Assembly (NCBI RefSeq): GCF_030165005.1
Contig: NZ_JASNNW010000009.1
Coordinates: 62,001 to 126,000, forward strand
Source: Blastococcus capsensis
Lineage (GTDB): Bacteria > Actinomycetota > Actinomycetes > Mycobacteriales > Geodermatophilaceae
Direction of reading: 5' to 3'
Length of the DNA: 64,000 bases
Of the stretch, positions 53,509 to 63,062 are shown in pieces (the first letter of the stretch is position 1; each line of letters begins with the position of its first letter). The notes beneath the pieces were generated by a model that saw only the letters and a program-made list of their open reading frames with translations, did no database searches and had not been told where the DNA came from. The position numbers and the translations under genes are program-made.

Positions 53509-54363
53509 GTGCGCCTGACCACCCGCCGCGGCGACGACGCCGACATCATCCGCGCCCGCCTGCGGGCGCTGCTCGCTGAGCAGGGCCCGGTCGGCGGGTG
53601 GCTCCCGGAGGACCAGCCGGACGAGGGGTGTCCGGCCCCGGCGGGTCCGGTCGAGGAACCGGTGGCCCTCTCGGACGGGGGAGCCGACGACGGACTGCCG
53701 CAGGGCGTGGGCCGGCATCGCGCGCCGGGCGTCGGGGTCCGCTGGGGTGCCGGCCCCGCCGGGTCCCGCTCCCTGTGGGTGGCGGCGGTCGCCACCGTCC
53801 TGGTGGTGCTCGGCTGGACCTGGCTGGAGCGGCCGCGCGTGGAACCGGCCGCCGCCGCGTCGGATGCCGCCGGCTCCTCCGCCGGTGTACCGGCCTCGCC
53901 TTCCGCCCCACCCGGTGAGGCGCCTCCGGCCCCCTCGGCGGTGGTCGTGTCCGTGGTGGGCGAGGTGGCGCGGCCCGGCCTGGTCACGCTCGCCCCGGGG
54001 GCACGGGTCGCCGATGCCGTCGCCGCGGCCGGTGGCCTCCTCCCGGATGCCGATCCGGCCTCGGTGAACCTGGCGGCGCTCGTCACCGACGGGCAGCAGA
54101 TCCCGGTGGGTGTGCCGGCCGCGGCTTCTCCGGTCGGCGGGGTCGCCGGTCCCGCCGACGGGGGACCGGTAGGTCGGGTCGATCTCAACACCGCCGGGGT
54201 CGCCGACCTGGACGCGCTGCCGGGAATCGGCCCGGTGCTCGCCCAGCGGATCGTCGACCACCGCACCCGGCACGGACCCTTCCGCAGCGTCGACGAGCTC
54301 GACGACGTCGCGGGCATCGGCCCGGCCATCGCGGCGGAGCTGGCCGAGCTGGTGGCCGTGTGA
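53509..54363 (+). CDS. comEA: ComEA-like DNA-binding protein
   Basis: 284 residues. A cytoplasmic Arg/Pro-rich N-terminus of about 80 residues precedes one membrane segment (SLWVAAVATVLVVLGWTWL). A SLBB domain (VSVVGEVARPGLVTLAPGAR onward) and a C-terminal pair of helix-hairpin-helix motifs (VDLNTAGVADLDALPGIGPV and VDELDDVAGIGPAIAAEL) follow outside. It binds incoming DNA at the outer face of the membrane and passes it to ComEC, encoded next with GTGA overlap. Competence in this organism is inferred only from the genes. Confidence 0.92.
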   Translation: MRLTTRRGDDADIIRARLRALLAEQGPVGGWLPEDQPDEGCPAPAGPVEEPVALSDGGADDGLPQGVGRHRAPGVGVRWGAGPAGSRSLWVAAVATVLVVLGWTWLERPRVEPAAAASDAAGSSAGVPASPSAPPGEAPPAPSAVVVSVVGEVARPGLVTLAPGARVADAVAAAGGLLPDADPASVNLAALVTDGQQIPVGVPAAASPVGGVAGPADGGPVGRVDLNTAGVADLDALPGIGPVLAQRIVDHRTRHGPFRSVDELDDVAGIGPAIAAELAELVAV

Positions 54364-57224
54364 GCGACCGGCGTCCGCCGGCCGGTCCGCCGGCGCCCGG
54401 CCGCTGGCACTGGCTCGACCTGCGGCTGTGGCCGGTCGCCGCCGCGGTCTGGGCAGTGGGGCTCGCAGCCCCCTTCCTGGCGCCGCACCTGCTCGCCGCC
54501 GGAGCAGTCGGCGCGCTCGGGGCCGCCGCGGTGGTCGGTGTGCGAGGCCGGGGCGCACCTGCGGCGATCGCGCTCGTGGTGCTCGCCGGGGTCACCGCCG
54601 CCTCCGGGGCCGCCGCGGTGCGCGGCGCGGCACGGGAGGGCTCGCCGCTCCGTGCCGCCGCGGAGTCCGGTGCCACGGCGGAGGTCACCCTGACGGTCCG
54701 CAGCGACGCCCGGCGGCTGCCCGGCCCGGGCGGACCGCGGGTGCTGCTCGACGCCGAGGTCACCTCCCTGTCCGACGGCGGCGCCGTCCATCGGCTGCGG
54801 GATGCGGTCGTGGTGTTCGCGCCGGCCGATGGCTGGGTCGGAGCGCTTCCCGGCCAGGTGGTCCGCGTGCGCGTCCGGGTGGCGCCACCGGAGAAGGGCG
54901 AGGACGTCGTCGCGGTGCTCTCCGCGCGCGGGCCACCCGAACGCGGCGAGGGCCCGGGCGCCGTCCAGCGGGCGGCCGGCGCGCTGCGGGAGTCGCTGGC
55001 GAGCGCCTCCGCGCGCGTGCTCGACCACCGGGCCGGTGGGCTGCTGCCGGGGCTGGTGGTCGGGGACACCCGCCGCATGGACGAGGTGCTCGACGAGGAG
55101 TTCCAGCGGGCGGGGCTGGCTCACCTGACCGCCGTCTCGGGCGCCAACGTGGCGATCGTGATCGCCTGCGTGCTGCACCCGCTCCGCCGGCGTGCCGTCG
55201 ACCGCCGGGTGCAGGCCGGTGTGGCCCTGGTGGCCCTGGTGGGCTTCGTCGTCCTGGCCCGGCCCAGCGCGAGCGTGCTGCGCGCAGGGGTGATGGGCGG
55301 GGTCGCGCTGCTCGCCCTCGCCTCCGGCCGCCCGCGGGCTGCGCTGCCGGCTCTGGGCGCCGCGGTCACCGTGCTGCTGTTGGCCGTGCCGGAGTTCGCG
55401 CGGGACCCGGGTTTCGCGCTCTCGGTGACGGCGACCGCGGCCATCGTGCTGCTGGCCCCGCCGTGGGCCCGGCGGCTGCGGGCGCGGAGCTGGCCGGCGT
55501 GGGCGGCCGACGCCCTCTCGGTGAGTGTCGCCGCCGGGCTGGCCACGGCCCCGATCGTCGCGGGGCTGAACGGCACCGTCAGCCTGGTCTCGGTGCCGGC
55601 GAACCTGCTGGCCGTGCCCGCGGTGATGCCGGCGACCGTGCTGGGGCTGCTCGCGGCCCCGGCGGGGCTGGTGTCGCCTTCGCTCGGGAACGCGCTGGTG
55701 TGGCTCGCCGGCTGGCCCGTGCGCTGGATCGTCGGAGTGGCCGAGCGCGCCGCGGCCGCCCCGGATGCGGTCGTCGGATGGCCGGGGGGAACGCTGGGCG
55801 CCTGTGTCCTCGCCGGCGTGCTGCTCGGTACGGGCTGGGCGCTCTGGCGCCTGCCGCGGCTGCGGCCCCTCGGCGTGGCCGCCCTGATCGGTCTGGTCGT
55901 CGTCGCCTGGCCGGTGCGCCAGCACGTGGACGGCTGGCCGCCCGCCGGCGCGGTGCTCGTGGCCTGCGACGTCGGGCAGGGGGATGCGCTCGTCCTGCCG
56001 GTGGGAGCCGGGCGCGGGATCCTCGTCGACGCCGGCCCCGACGTGGCCGCGGTCGACCGCTGCCTGGACCGGCTGGGCATCGAGGAGCTGCCGCTGGTCC
56101 TGCTCTCGCACCTCGACGCCGACCACGTCGGCGGGCTGGCCGGCGCTCTGACCGGCCGGACGGTCGGAGAGGTCGCCGGCGGGACGCTGCCGCCCAGCGA
56201 CGACCGCGCCCCGGCGGTCGACGAACTCGTGCGGCAGGCCGGCAGCACCCGCGCCGTCCTGGTTCCCGGTGACCGGCGCACCGTGTCCGGGGTGGTGGTG
56301 GACGTCCTGTCTCCCGATCCCCGGCGCGCCACCGCCACCGCGGAGAGCAACGACCTGTCCCTCGTCGTGCGGGTGACGGTGCGCGGTCTGCGGCTGCTGC
56401 TGACCGGTGACCTGGGTGCCGACTCGGAGACGCGGCTGCGGCGCGACGGGGTCGATCTGCGCGCCGACGTGCTCAAGGTGCCGCACCACGGCAGCGGGGA
56501 CGCCGATCCGGCCTTCCTCGCCGCGACCGGCGCCCGGATCGCGCTGATCTCGGTGGCGGCGGACAACTCCTACGGCCATCCGGCGCCGCGGCTGCTGGGC
56601 TGGCTGGCCGGCGCCGGCATGCGGGTGCACCGCACCGATCGGGAGGGCGACCTCGCCGTCGTGGGGGAGAAGGGCGACTGGGGCGTGGTCACGCGGGGGA
56701 GCAGCGGTGCGGAGGCGGCGTCGGAGCGGCCGGCCGCCCCCTGGCCGCATCCGACGGTGCCCTCGCCGGCGCCCCGGCGGACCGCCGGGAACGGTCGGCG
56801 GCGCATGGCACCATGCACCCGTGCCTGCAGCCCCGGTCGAGCCCACGTCGCGCCTGCGGGTGGTCATCGGCGAGGAGGAGCTGCTGCGGTCCCGCGCGGT
56901 CGGCGCCGTCCGCTCCGCCGTCCTCGCCCACCACCCCGACGCCGAGGTGCACGAGCTGGCCGCGCTCGGCCTGCCGGTGGGCCAGCTGGCCGACGTGCTC
57001 GCCCCGTCGCTGTTCGGCGGCCACCGGCTGGTGGTGGTCACCGGGGTGCACGAGGCGGCCGGTGCGCTGGCCGACTCGCTCACCGCCTACGCCAAGGACC
57101 CGGACCCGGACCTCACGCTCGTCGTCGTGCACTCCGGCGGGAAGCGCAACGAGGCCCTGGTGAAGGCGTTCAGGTCCGCGGGAGCCGCGGTCGACGACTG
57201 CCCGAAGGTCAGCTCGGTCGGTGA
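54360..57224 (+). CDS. comEC: ComEC/Rec2 DNA-uptake channel, open frame runs into holA
   Basis: 954 codons are open. The N-terminal DUF4131-like part, then the competence domain with many helices (GLVVGDTRRMDEVLDEEF and HLTAVSGANVAIVIACVL are signatures), and a C-terminal metallo-beta-lactamase domain (LLSHLDADHVGGLAG, LLLTGDLG, KVPHHGSGD) account for residues 1 to about 785 (to ~56,715). The remaining ~170 residues are Arg/Gly/Ala/Pro-rich with no domain and are an out-of-frame reading of holA. Either the overlap is real or a frameshift hides the true stop. ComEC is the channel for single-stranded DNA entry and may also degrade one strand. Confidence 0.85.
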   Translation: MSDRRPPAGPPAPGRWHWLDLRLWPVAAAVWAVGLAAPFLAPHLLAAGAVGALGAAAVVGVRGRGAPAAIALVVLAGVTAASGAAAVRGAAREGSPLRAAAESGATAEVTLTVRSDARRLPGPGGPRVLLDAEVTSLSDGGAVHRLRDAVVVFAPADGWVGALPGQVVRVRVRVAPPEKGEDVVAVLSARGPPERGEGPGAVQRAAGALRESLASASARVLDHRAGGLLPGLVVGDTRRMDEVLDEEFQRAGLAHLTAVSGANVAIVIACVLHPLRRRAVDRRVQAGVALVALVGFVVLARPSASVLRAGVMGGVALLALASGRPRAALPALGAAVTVLLLAVPEFARDPGFALSVTATAAIVLLAPPWARRLRARSWPAWAADALSVSVAAGLATAPIVAGLNGTVSLVSVPANLLAVPAVMPATVLGLLAAPAGLVSPSLGNALVWLAGWPVRWIVGVAERAAAAPDAVVGWPGGTLGACVLAGVLLGTGWALWRLPRLRPLGVAALIGLVVVAWPVRQHVDGWPPAGAVLVACDVGQGDALVLPVGAGRGILVDAGPDVAAVDRCLDRLGIEELPLVLLSHLDADHVGGLAGALTGRTVGEVAGGTLPPSDDRAPAVDELVRQAGSTRAVLVPGDRRTVSGVVVDVLSPDPRRATATAESNDLSLVVRVTVRGLRLLLTGDLGADSETRLRRDGVDLRADVLKVPHHGSGDADPAFLAATGARIALISVAADNSYGHPAPRLLGWLAGAGMRVHRTDREGDLAVVGEKGDWGVVTRGSSGAEAASERPAAPWPHPTVPSPAPRRTAGNGRRRMAPCTRACSPGRAHVAPAGGHRRGGAAAVPRGRRRPLRRPRPPPRRRGARAGRARPAGGPAGRRARPVAVRRPPAGGGHRGARGGRCAGRLAHRLRQGPGPGPHARRRALRREAQRGPGEGVQVRGSRGRRLPEGQLGR

Positions 57225-57825
57225 CCGCATCGCCTTCGTGCGCAACGAGGTGCGCCGGCTGGGCGGCCGGATCACCCCCGACGCGGTCACCGCGCTGGTC
57301 GATGCCATCGGGGCCGACCTCCGGTCCCTGTCGGCCGCCGCCGGCCAGCTCGTCTCCGACTTCGGCGGCAGCGTCGATGCCGACGACGTCGCCCGGTTCC
57401 ACCGGGGGCAGGCGGAGGTCACCGGGTTCACCGTCGCCGAGCGGGTGCTGACCGGTGACCGCGCGGGCTCCATCGAGATGCTGCGCTGGGCACTGGAGCG
57501 CGGGGTCGCGCACGTGCTGATCGCCGACGCCATCGCCGACGGCGTGCGCACCGCCGCCCGGGTGGCTTCCCTGAGCTCCAGCAACCCCGGCGACCTCGCC
57601 CGCACCCTCAGGAGGCCGCCCTGGAAGGTCAAGAAGGCCCAGGTCCAGGCGCGGGGCTGGAGCATCGAGGGGCTGCAGCAGGCGCTGGGCGTGGCCGCCG
57701 ACCTGAACGCCGACGTCAAGGGCGTCGCCGCCAGCGCCGACTACGCGCTCGAGCGGGCGATCCGGCGCATCGTCGCCATCCGGGCCGAGACCGGCCGGGG
57801 AGGGCGCGCGCCCGCCCGGCGCTGA
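56821..57825 (+). CDS. holA: DNA polymerase III delta subunit
   Basis: 334 residues. The degenerate clamp-loader AAA+ fold shows LRVVIGEEELLRSRAV, LAPSLFGGHRLVVVTGVHEA, LVVVHSGGKRNEALVKAFRS and, in the C-terminal part, VAHVLIADAIADGVRTAA and PWKVKKAQVQARGWS. It opens the beta clamp in the replisome. GTG 56821 gives the family N-terminus; the frame is open further upstream inside the end of comEC. The comEC frame overlaps it by 404 nt. It is convergent with rpsT across a strong shared hairpin. Confidence 0.92.
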   Translation: MPAAPVEPTSRLRVVIGEEELLRSRAVGAVRSAVLAHHPDAEVHELAALGLPVGQLADVLAPSLFGGHRLVVVTGVHEAAGALADSLTAYAKDPDPDLTLVVVHSGGKRNEALVKAFRSAGAAVDDCPKVSSVGDRIAFVRNEVRRLGGRITPDAVTALVDAIGADLRSLSAAAGQLVSDFGGSVDADDVARFHRGQAEVTGFTVAERVLTGDRAGSIEMLRWALERGVAHVLIADAIADGVRTAARVASLSSSNPGDLARTLRRPPWKVKKAQVQARGWSIEGLQQALGVAADLNADVKGVAASADYALERAIRRIVAIRAETGRGGRAPARR

Positions 57826-57960
57826 GCCGCACCGTCGGCCGGACTCGGCCCGGACGGAGCGCGCTCCGGACCGGCCGGGCGGACCCGTACCGGCCGGGGC
57901 GCCTACCGCGCCGGCAGCGGACACGGCCGAGCCCCGGACAGCCATGAGCCCCGGAGATGC

Positions 57961-57993
57961 GACGAGCCCCCTCCCTGCGGGAGGGGGCTCGTC
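57961..57993. terminator. Bidirectional terminator between holA and rpsT
   Basis: A perfect 15-bp stem: GACGAGCCCCCTCCC (57961-57975) and its complement (57979-57993), with a 3-nt loop TGC. It lies between convergent genes and can serve both. There is no T-run on either strand. Confidence 0.8.
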
Positions 57994-58053
57994 GGGAGTT
58001 GGATCGGGTGAGCCGAGCGCCGAGTCGGCGTCAGCTCACCAGCGCCGCGTGGC

Positions 58054-58314
58054 TCAGAGGCCGGCCGTCAGCTTCGCCAGACCGGACTTGCGGTTGGCGG
58101 CCTGGTTCTTGTGGATGACGCCCTTGCTGGCGGCCTTGTCCAGCTGCCTGGCGGCGGCCTGGTAGGCGGTGGCCGCAGCGGCGGCGTCCCCGGAATCGGC
58201 AGCCGTGCGGACGCGCCGGACGGCCGTCTTCAGGGCGGACTTGACGGCAACGTTGCGCTGGCGCGCCTTCTCGTTGGTCTTGATCCGCTTCAACTGGGAC
58301 TTGATGTTCGCCAC
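58054..58314 (-). CDS. rpsT: 30S ribosomal protein S20
   Basis: 86 residues, Lys/Arg/Ala-rich and helical. [20 protein letters not shown] at the N-terminus and [18 protein letters not shown] at the C-terminus are S20 signatures. It binds 16S rRNA early in 30S assembly. The GTG start at 58314 has GAGG about 7 nt upstream on this strand. It is divergent from lepA, with 229 nt between them. Confidence 0.96.
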   Translation of the reverse strand: MANIKSQLKRIKTNEKARQRNVAVKSALKTAVRRVRTAADSGDAAAAATAYQAAARQLDKAASKGVIHKNQAANRKSGLAKLTAGL

Positions 58315-58543
58315 GCGTGAGCCTCGGTGTCTCGACAGGAGGGAGTACTTCTGACAATGGTGCTGAAGATCTGCGTCCGGGCATGCGCCACAGGACCGGC
58401 CTGCAAGATTACCAGCGTCGCCCCGGCTACCCCAACCCGCGGTCCGGGGACGTACCGCACACCCCCGTGCCCGCCGCCCACCACCCACCGGCCGCCGCGC
58501 CCGCTCCCGCTCCCGGGTGGGGACGTGGGACGATGGCGGCACT

Positions 58544-60394
58544 GTGACGACTCCCGCTGCCACCGATCCGGCCCGCATCCGGAACTTCTGCATCATCGCC
58601 CACATCGACCACGGCAAGTCGACGCTGGCCGACCGGATGCTGGAAGTCACCGGAATCGTCGAGGGCCGCAACATGCGCGCCCAGTACCTCGACCGCATGG
58701 ACATCGAGCGCGAGCGCGGCATCACCATCAAGGCCCAGAACGTCCGCCTGCCCTGGACGCCGCGGACCGGTGAGGACACCACCACCGAGTTCGTGCTGGA
58801 CATGATCGATACCCCCGGCCACGTCGACTTCACCTACGAGGTGTCCCGGTCGCTGGCCGCCTGCGAGGGCGCCGTGCTGCTGGTCGACGCCGCGCAGGGG
58901 ATCGAGGCCCAGACGCTGGCGAACCTGTACCTGGCGCTGGAGAACGACCTCACGATCATCCCGGTCCTCAACAAGATCGACCTGCCGGCGGCGCAGCCGG
59001 AGAAGTACGCCGCGGAGATCGCCCACATCATCGGCTGCGACCCCGACGACGTGCTGCGGGTCAGCGGCAAGACCGGTGTCGGCGTCCCGGAACTGCTCGA
59101 CCGGATCGTCACCGACATCCCGGCGCCCACCGGCGTCGCCGAGGGGCCCGCCCGGGCGATGATCTTCGACTCCGTCTACGACATCTACCGCGGCGTCATC
59201 ACCTACGTCCGCGTCGTCGACGGCCGGATCTCCGCCCGCGAGCGGATCAAGATGATGTCCACCGGCGCCACCCACGAGCTGCTCGAGATCGGCGTCATCT
59301 CGCCCGAGCCCAAGCCCGTGGCGTCCCTGGGCGTCGGCGAGGTCGGCTACTTCATCACCGGGGTGAAGGACGTCCGCCAGTCCCGCGTCGGCGACACCGT
59401 CACGCTGCAGCACAAGCCGGCCACCGAGTCCATCGGCGGCTACCGCGACCCCAAGCCGATGGTCTACTCGGGCCTCTATCCCATCGACGGCAGCGAGTAC
59501 CCGCTGCTGCGCGAGGCGCTGGACAAGCTGCTGCTCAACGACGCCGCGCTGGTCTACGAGCCGGAGACGTCGGCGGCGCTGGGCTTCGGCTTCCGCGTCG
59601 GCTTCCTGGGCCTGCTGCACCTGGAGATCGTCCGGGAGCGGCTCGAGCGCGAGGCGGGCATCAGCCTGATCTCGACCGCGCCCAACGTCGTCTACCGCGT
59701 GATCATGGAGGACGGCACCGAGCACACGGTGACCAACCCCAGCGACTGGCCCGAGGGCAAGATCGACAGGGTTCACGAGCCGATCGTCAACGCGACGATC
59801 ATCGCGCCCAGCGACTACACCGGCGCCATCATGGAGCTCTGCCAGAGCCGCCGTGGCCAGCTCGGCGGGATGGACTACCTCTCCGAGTCCCGGGTCGAGC
59901 TCCGCTACACGCTGCCCCTCGGCGAGATCATCTTCGACTTCTTCGACGCGCTGAAGTCCCGTACCCGCGGCTACGCCAGCCTCGACTACCAGGAGGCCGG
60001 CGAGCAGGAGTCCGCGCTGGTCAAGGTGGACATCCTCCTGCAGGGCGAGGCCGTCGACGCGTTCAGCGCGATCGTGCACAAGGACAAGGCCTACAGCTAC
60101 GGCGTGATGATGGCCGGCAAGCTCCGCGAGCTCATCCCGCGCCAGCAGTTCGAGGTGCCCATCCAGGCCGCCGTCGGCTCCCGGGTCATCGCCCGCGAGA
60201 CCGTCCGCGCCATCCGCAAGGACGTCCTCGCCAAGTGCTACGGCGGTGACATCACCCGGAAGCGGAAGCTGCTGGAGAAGCAGAAGGAGGGCAAGAAGCG
60301 GATGAAGATGGTCGGCCGCGTCGAGGTCCCCCAGGAGGCGTTCGTCGCCGCGCTCTCCACCAACGAGTCCACCGCCTCCGCCAAGCCCAAGTGA
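58544..60394 (+). CDS. lepA: Elongation factor 4 (LepA)
   Basis: 616 residues. The GTPase domain has G1 [15 protein letters not shown]2 [12 protein letters not shown]3 DTPGHVDF and G4 NKIDLP. Domain 2, EF-G-like domains and the LepA-specific C-terminal domain ([20 protein letters not shown], then [20 protein letters not shown]) are complete. It acts on translating ribosomes and initiation-complex formation. GTG 58544 gives a short N-terminus like other LepA proteins; a GTG nine codons upstream is possible. Confidence 0.97.
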   Translation: MTTPAATDPARIRNFCIIAHIDHGKSTLADRMLEVTGIVEGRNMRAQYLDRMDIERERGITIKAQNVRLPWTPRTGEDTTTEFVLDMIDTPGHVDFTYEVSRSLAACEGAVLLVDAAQGIEAQTLANLYLALENDLTIIPVLNKIDLPAAQPEKYAAEIAHIIGCDPDDVLRVSGKTGVGVPELLDRIVTDIPAPTGVAEGPARAMIFDSVYDIYRGVITYVRVVDGRISARERIKMMSTGATHELLEIGVISPEPKPVASLGVGEVGYFITGVKDVRQSRVGDTVTLQHKPATESIGGYRDPKPMVYSGLYPIDGSEYPLLREALDKLLLNDAALVYEPETSAALGFGFRVGFLGLLHLEIVRERLEREAGISLISTAPNVVYRVIMEDGTEHTVTNPSDWPEGKIDRVHEPIVNATIIAPSDYTGAIMELCQSRRGQLGGMDYLSESRVELRYTLPLGEIIFDFFDALKSRTRGYASLDYQEAGEQESALVKVDILLQGEAVDAFSAIVHKDKAYSYGVMMAGKLRELIPRQQFEVPIQAAVGSRVIARETVRAIRKDVLAKCYGGDITRKRKLLEKQKEGKKRMKMVGRVEVPQEAFVAALSTNESTASAKPK

Positions 60395-60463
60395 GCGAGC
60401 TCGCGAGCGCACTCGACGGCACAGCATCCACGAACGCGTGATCGGGCGGCTCGACGCCGTCTG

Positions 60464-60574
60464 CTGTCCGGTCAGGACCTGCTGCCCCAGCTGGCCCCGG
60501 CGCTGTCCTTCCGCCCGGTCAAGGACCAGGCGAAGGTCGCCGCGAAGATCGACCCCCGAGCCGCCCGCAGCTGA
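60464..60574 (+). pseudogene. Possible C-terminal gene remnant downstream of lepA
   Basis: A frame ending at TGA 60572-60574 reads LSGQDLLPQLAPALSF then RPVKDQAKVAAKIDPRAARS. It has balanced, protein-like composition, in contrast to the Arg-rich noise before it. No start codon with a ribosome site fits it. It may be the end of a gene whose front was deleted; I do not recognise the family. It lies in the 243-nt gap between lepA and the lipoprotein gene. Confidence 0.35.
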
Positions 60575-60637
60575 GCTGCCGGGCGCGCTAGTGTCCGCGG
60601 ACGGCCGGGGAACCCCGCCGGGGACGTGGAGGTCGCC

Positions 60638-61342
60638 ATGCTCTTGCGCCGATCGGGGCTGCCCGTCCTCGTCGTCGCACTGTTCGCCGGCCCGGTCCTG
60701 GCCGGCTGCGGTGCCGACGAGCCCGACGAGTCCGCCGCTCAGCTGCTCGAACGCGCCAAGACGACCCTGGACGAGGCCGAGAGCGCGCACTTCGTGCTGG
60801 ACAGCGAAGGGGCCCCGTCCAGCGGCACCCTGCTGGTCGGGGGCGAGGGCGACATCGCCCGGCCGGCGTCCTTCGACGGCACGCTGGAGGTGCAGGCGCT
60901 GGGATCCACGCTGGACCTCGAGGTGGTCTCGGTCGACGACACGGTCTACGCCCAGCTGCCGTTCACCAGCGGGTTCAGCGTCATCGATCCGGCGCAGTTC
61001 GGGTTCGGCGACCCCGGCGACCTGCTCGACCCGGAGACCGGCATCTCCCAGCTGCTCGCCGAGGCGACCTCCGCCGAACTCGGTGAGGAGCGCCGGGTCG
61101 GCGGCGAGGTGGTGCGCGAGGTGACCGCCCAGCTGCCCGCTGAGCTCGTCGAGCAGATCCTCAGCAGCGAGGAGCTGTCCGAGCCCGTGCAGGCACGGTT
61201 CTCCATCGCCAGCGACAGCGGCGAACTCCGCCGCGCGGAGCTGACCGGGCCGTTCTTCACCGCCGACGAGGACGCCACGTACACCCTCGAGCTCAGCGAC
61301 TTCGGGGCCGATGTCGAGATCAGCGCACCGCCCACCGGCTGA
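60638..61342 (+). CDS. lprG: LppX/LprG-family lipoprotein
   Basis: 234 residues. Lipobox VLAGC (about residues 19-23) after a hydrophobic signal peptide, then an LppX_LprAFG-type fold: SAHFVLDSEGAPSSGTLLVG, LEVQALGSTLDLEVVSVDD and LPAELVEQILSSEELSEPVQ. ATG 60638 has GGAGG 5 nt upstream. LprG of mycobacteria carries triacylated lipids in a hydrophobic pocket and is encoded with the MFS exporter P55. The next gene is a P55-like MFS protein, which supports the same pairing here. Confidence 0.82.
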   Translation: MLLRRSGLPVLVVALFAGPVLAGCGADEPDESAAQLLERAKTTLDEAESAHFVLDSEGAPSSGTLLVGGEGDIARPASFDGTLEVQALGSTLDLEVVSVDDTVYAQLPFTSGFSVIDPAQFGFGDPGDLLDPETGISQLLAEATSAELGEERRVGGEVVREVTAQLPAELVEQILSSEELSEPVQARFSIASDSGELRRAELTGPFFTADEDATYTLELSDFGADVEISAPPTG

Positions 61343-61376
61343 CCGGTCGTCCGCCGCCCGGGAGGTCCCCGGGTTG

Positions 61377-63062
61377 ATGGCGATCGCGCTGGCCACCCTC
61401 GCCGTCCTCGTCACGGCGGCCGACACCTACGTCGTCGTCCTCGCCCTGCCGGACATCCTCGCCGGCGTCGGGGTCGGTCTGGACGAGCTGCAGAAGGCGA
61501 CGCCGATCGTCGGCGGCTTCCTGCTCGGCTACACCGCCACGCTTCCGCTGCTGGGCCGGCTGGCCGATCTGCGCGGGCGGACGCCGGTGCTCATCGGCTG
61601 CCTCCTGCTGTTCGCGCTCGGGTCGCTGCTGACCGCCGCGGCGGAGTCGCTGGGGCTCGCGGTGGCCGGTCGAGGGCTGCAGGGCATCGGGGCCGGCGGG
61701 CTGGTCCCGGCCACGCTCGCGCTGGTCGCCGACCGCTGGCCGCCCGAGCGCCGGTCGCTGCCCCTCGGCGTGGTCGGGGCCGTGCAGGAGGCGGGTGCGG
61801 TGCTGGGGCCGCTGGCGGGTGCGGCGGTGCTCGCCCTGGCGGACTGGCGGGCGATCTTCTGGCTGAACCTGCTGCTCGGGCTGGGGCTCGCGGCCGGCGT
61901 GGTCGTCACCGGACAGGTGCGGCGACCGGACCCGGGAGGGCTGGTGCTGGCCGTGGTCGCGGCGGCCACGCTCGGGCTGCTGCTCGCCGAGCCGGCCGCG
62001 CTGGCCGAGGACGTCGCCCTCGGCCTGCTGTACGTGCCCCTCGTTGCGGGGAAGTCGTGGACGGCGCCCCTGCTGCTGGCGACCGTGCTCGCCGCCGCGG
62101 CACTGGTGGCGCGCAGCCTGATCCGGCCGGCCGGCGCCGTGCTGCCGCTGCGGGGGCTCGGACGGCTGGCCCGCGAGGTCGACGTGGTCGGCTCGGCGCT
62201 GGTCGTGCTGGCGCTGGGCGCGCTGGTCTGGGCGTTCGCCGCCGCCGACACATCCCAGGAGGTCGTCGCCCACGGCTGGGTGCTCCTGCCGCTCGCCGCT
62301 GTCGCCGGGGTGCTCTTCGTGGTGCACGAGCGGCGCACGCCGAACCCGGTACTGCCCCTGGCCGCCCTGCGCCCGGTGGGTGCGTGGGGTGCGCTGCTGG
62401 TCAACCTCCTGGTGGGGGTCGCGCTCGTCGCCGCGCTGGTCGACATCCCGCTCTTCGCCCGTGCCACCACCACGCCGGGTGACCAGCTGGGCGCCGCGCT
62501 GGTGCTGCTCCGGCTGCTGGTCGCCGTTCCGGTGGGCGCCGTGGCCGGCGGGTGGCTGTGCCGGGTGGTCGCGCCGCGCGTGGTGGCCGGCGTCGGCATG
62601 GCGCTGACCGCGGTGGCCTTCGTCGCCATGACCGGCTGGGACGAGCGGTCGCTGGACGGTGCGTGGTCGACAGTCGTGCTGCTCGCCGCGGGCCTGGGCT
62701 TCGGTCTGGCCATCGCGCCGGTGAACGCGGTGCTGCTGGCCGTCACCCGGGCCGAGGTGCACGGCAGCGCCAGTGCGCTCGCCGTCGTCACCCGGACGGT
62801 CGGCATGCTGGCCGGGCTGTCGCTGCTCACCGCCGTGGCGCTGCGCCGGTTCACCGCCGAGATCGCCGCGATCGGCACGCCGATGGAGCTGTGCCCGACG
62901 AGCCCCGCCGACTGCGCCGCCTACGACGCCGCGACCGAGACCGCGCTGCTGACCCAGCTGCACACCGTCTTCGCCGGGGCGGCGATCGCGGCGGGTCTGG
63001 CGGCGGTCGCCGCGCTCGTCCTGCTCCGCGGCGCGCCGGTCAGGGATCCAGCGCGAGCCTGA
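61377..63062 (+). CDS. MFS exporter, P55-like partner of LprG
   Basis: 561 residues with 14 predicted helices. [14 protein letters not shown] and [21 protein letters not shown] (motif A region) resemble the mycobacterial P55 N-terminus, and the antiporter motif C region is [17 protein letters not shown]. The start is uncertain: 61377 follows GGAGG by 11 nt, while an ATG at 61311 would overlap lprG by 32 nt. P55 with LprG exports lipids and affects drug tolerance in mycobacteria; the substrate here is inferred. The stop overlaps the convergent Clp-N gene by 23 nt. Confidence 0.82.
   Translation: MAIALATLAVLVTAADTYVVVLALPDILAGVGVGLDELQKATPIVGGFLLGYTATLPLLGRLADLRGRTPVLIGCLLLFALGSLLTAAAESLGLAVAGRGLQGIGAGGLVPATLALVADRWPPERRSLPLGVVGAVQEAGAVLGPLAGAAVLALADWRAIFWLNLLLGLGLAAGVVVTGQVRRPDPGGLVLAVVAAATLGLLLAEPAALAEDVALGLLYVPLVAGKSWTAPLLLATVLAAAALVARSLIRPAGAVLPLRGLGRLAREVDVVGSALVVLALGALVWAFAAADTSQEVVAHGWVLLPLAAVAGVLFVVHERRTPNPVLPLAALRPVGAWGALLVNLLVGVALVAALVDIPLFARATTTPGDQLGAALVLLRLLVAVPVGAVAGGWLCRVVAPRVVAGVGMALTAVAFVAMTGWDERSLDGAWSTVVLLAAGLGFGLAIAPVNAVLLAVTRAEVHGSASALAVVTRTVGMLAGLSLLTAVALRRFTAEIAAIGTPMELCPTSPADCAAYDAATETALLTQLHTVFAGAAIAAGLAAVAALVLLRGAPVRDPARA

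Noticed and set aside
53262-57083. Antisense open frame of 1273 codons opposite comEA-comEC
   Set aside because: Long antisense frames are a by-product of high GC at third positions. The sequence is low-complexity and has no domain, while the opposite strand carries clear comEA, comEC and holA motifs.
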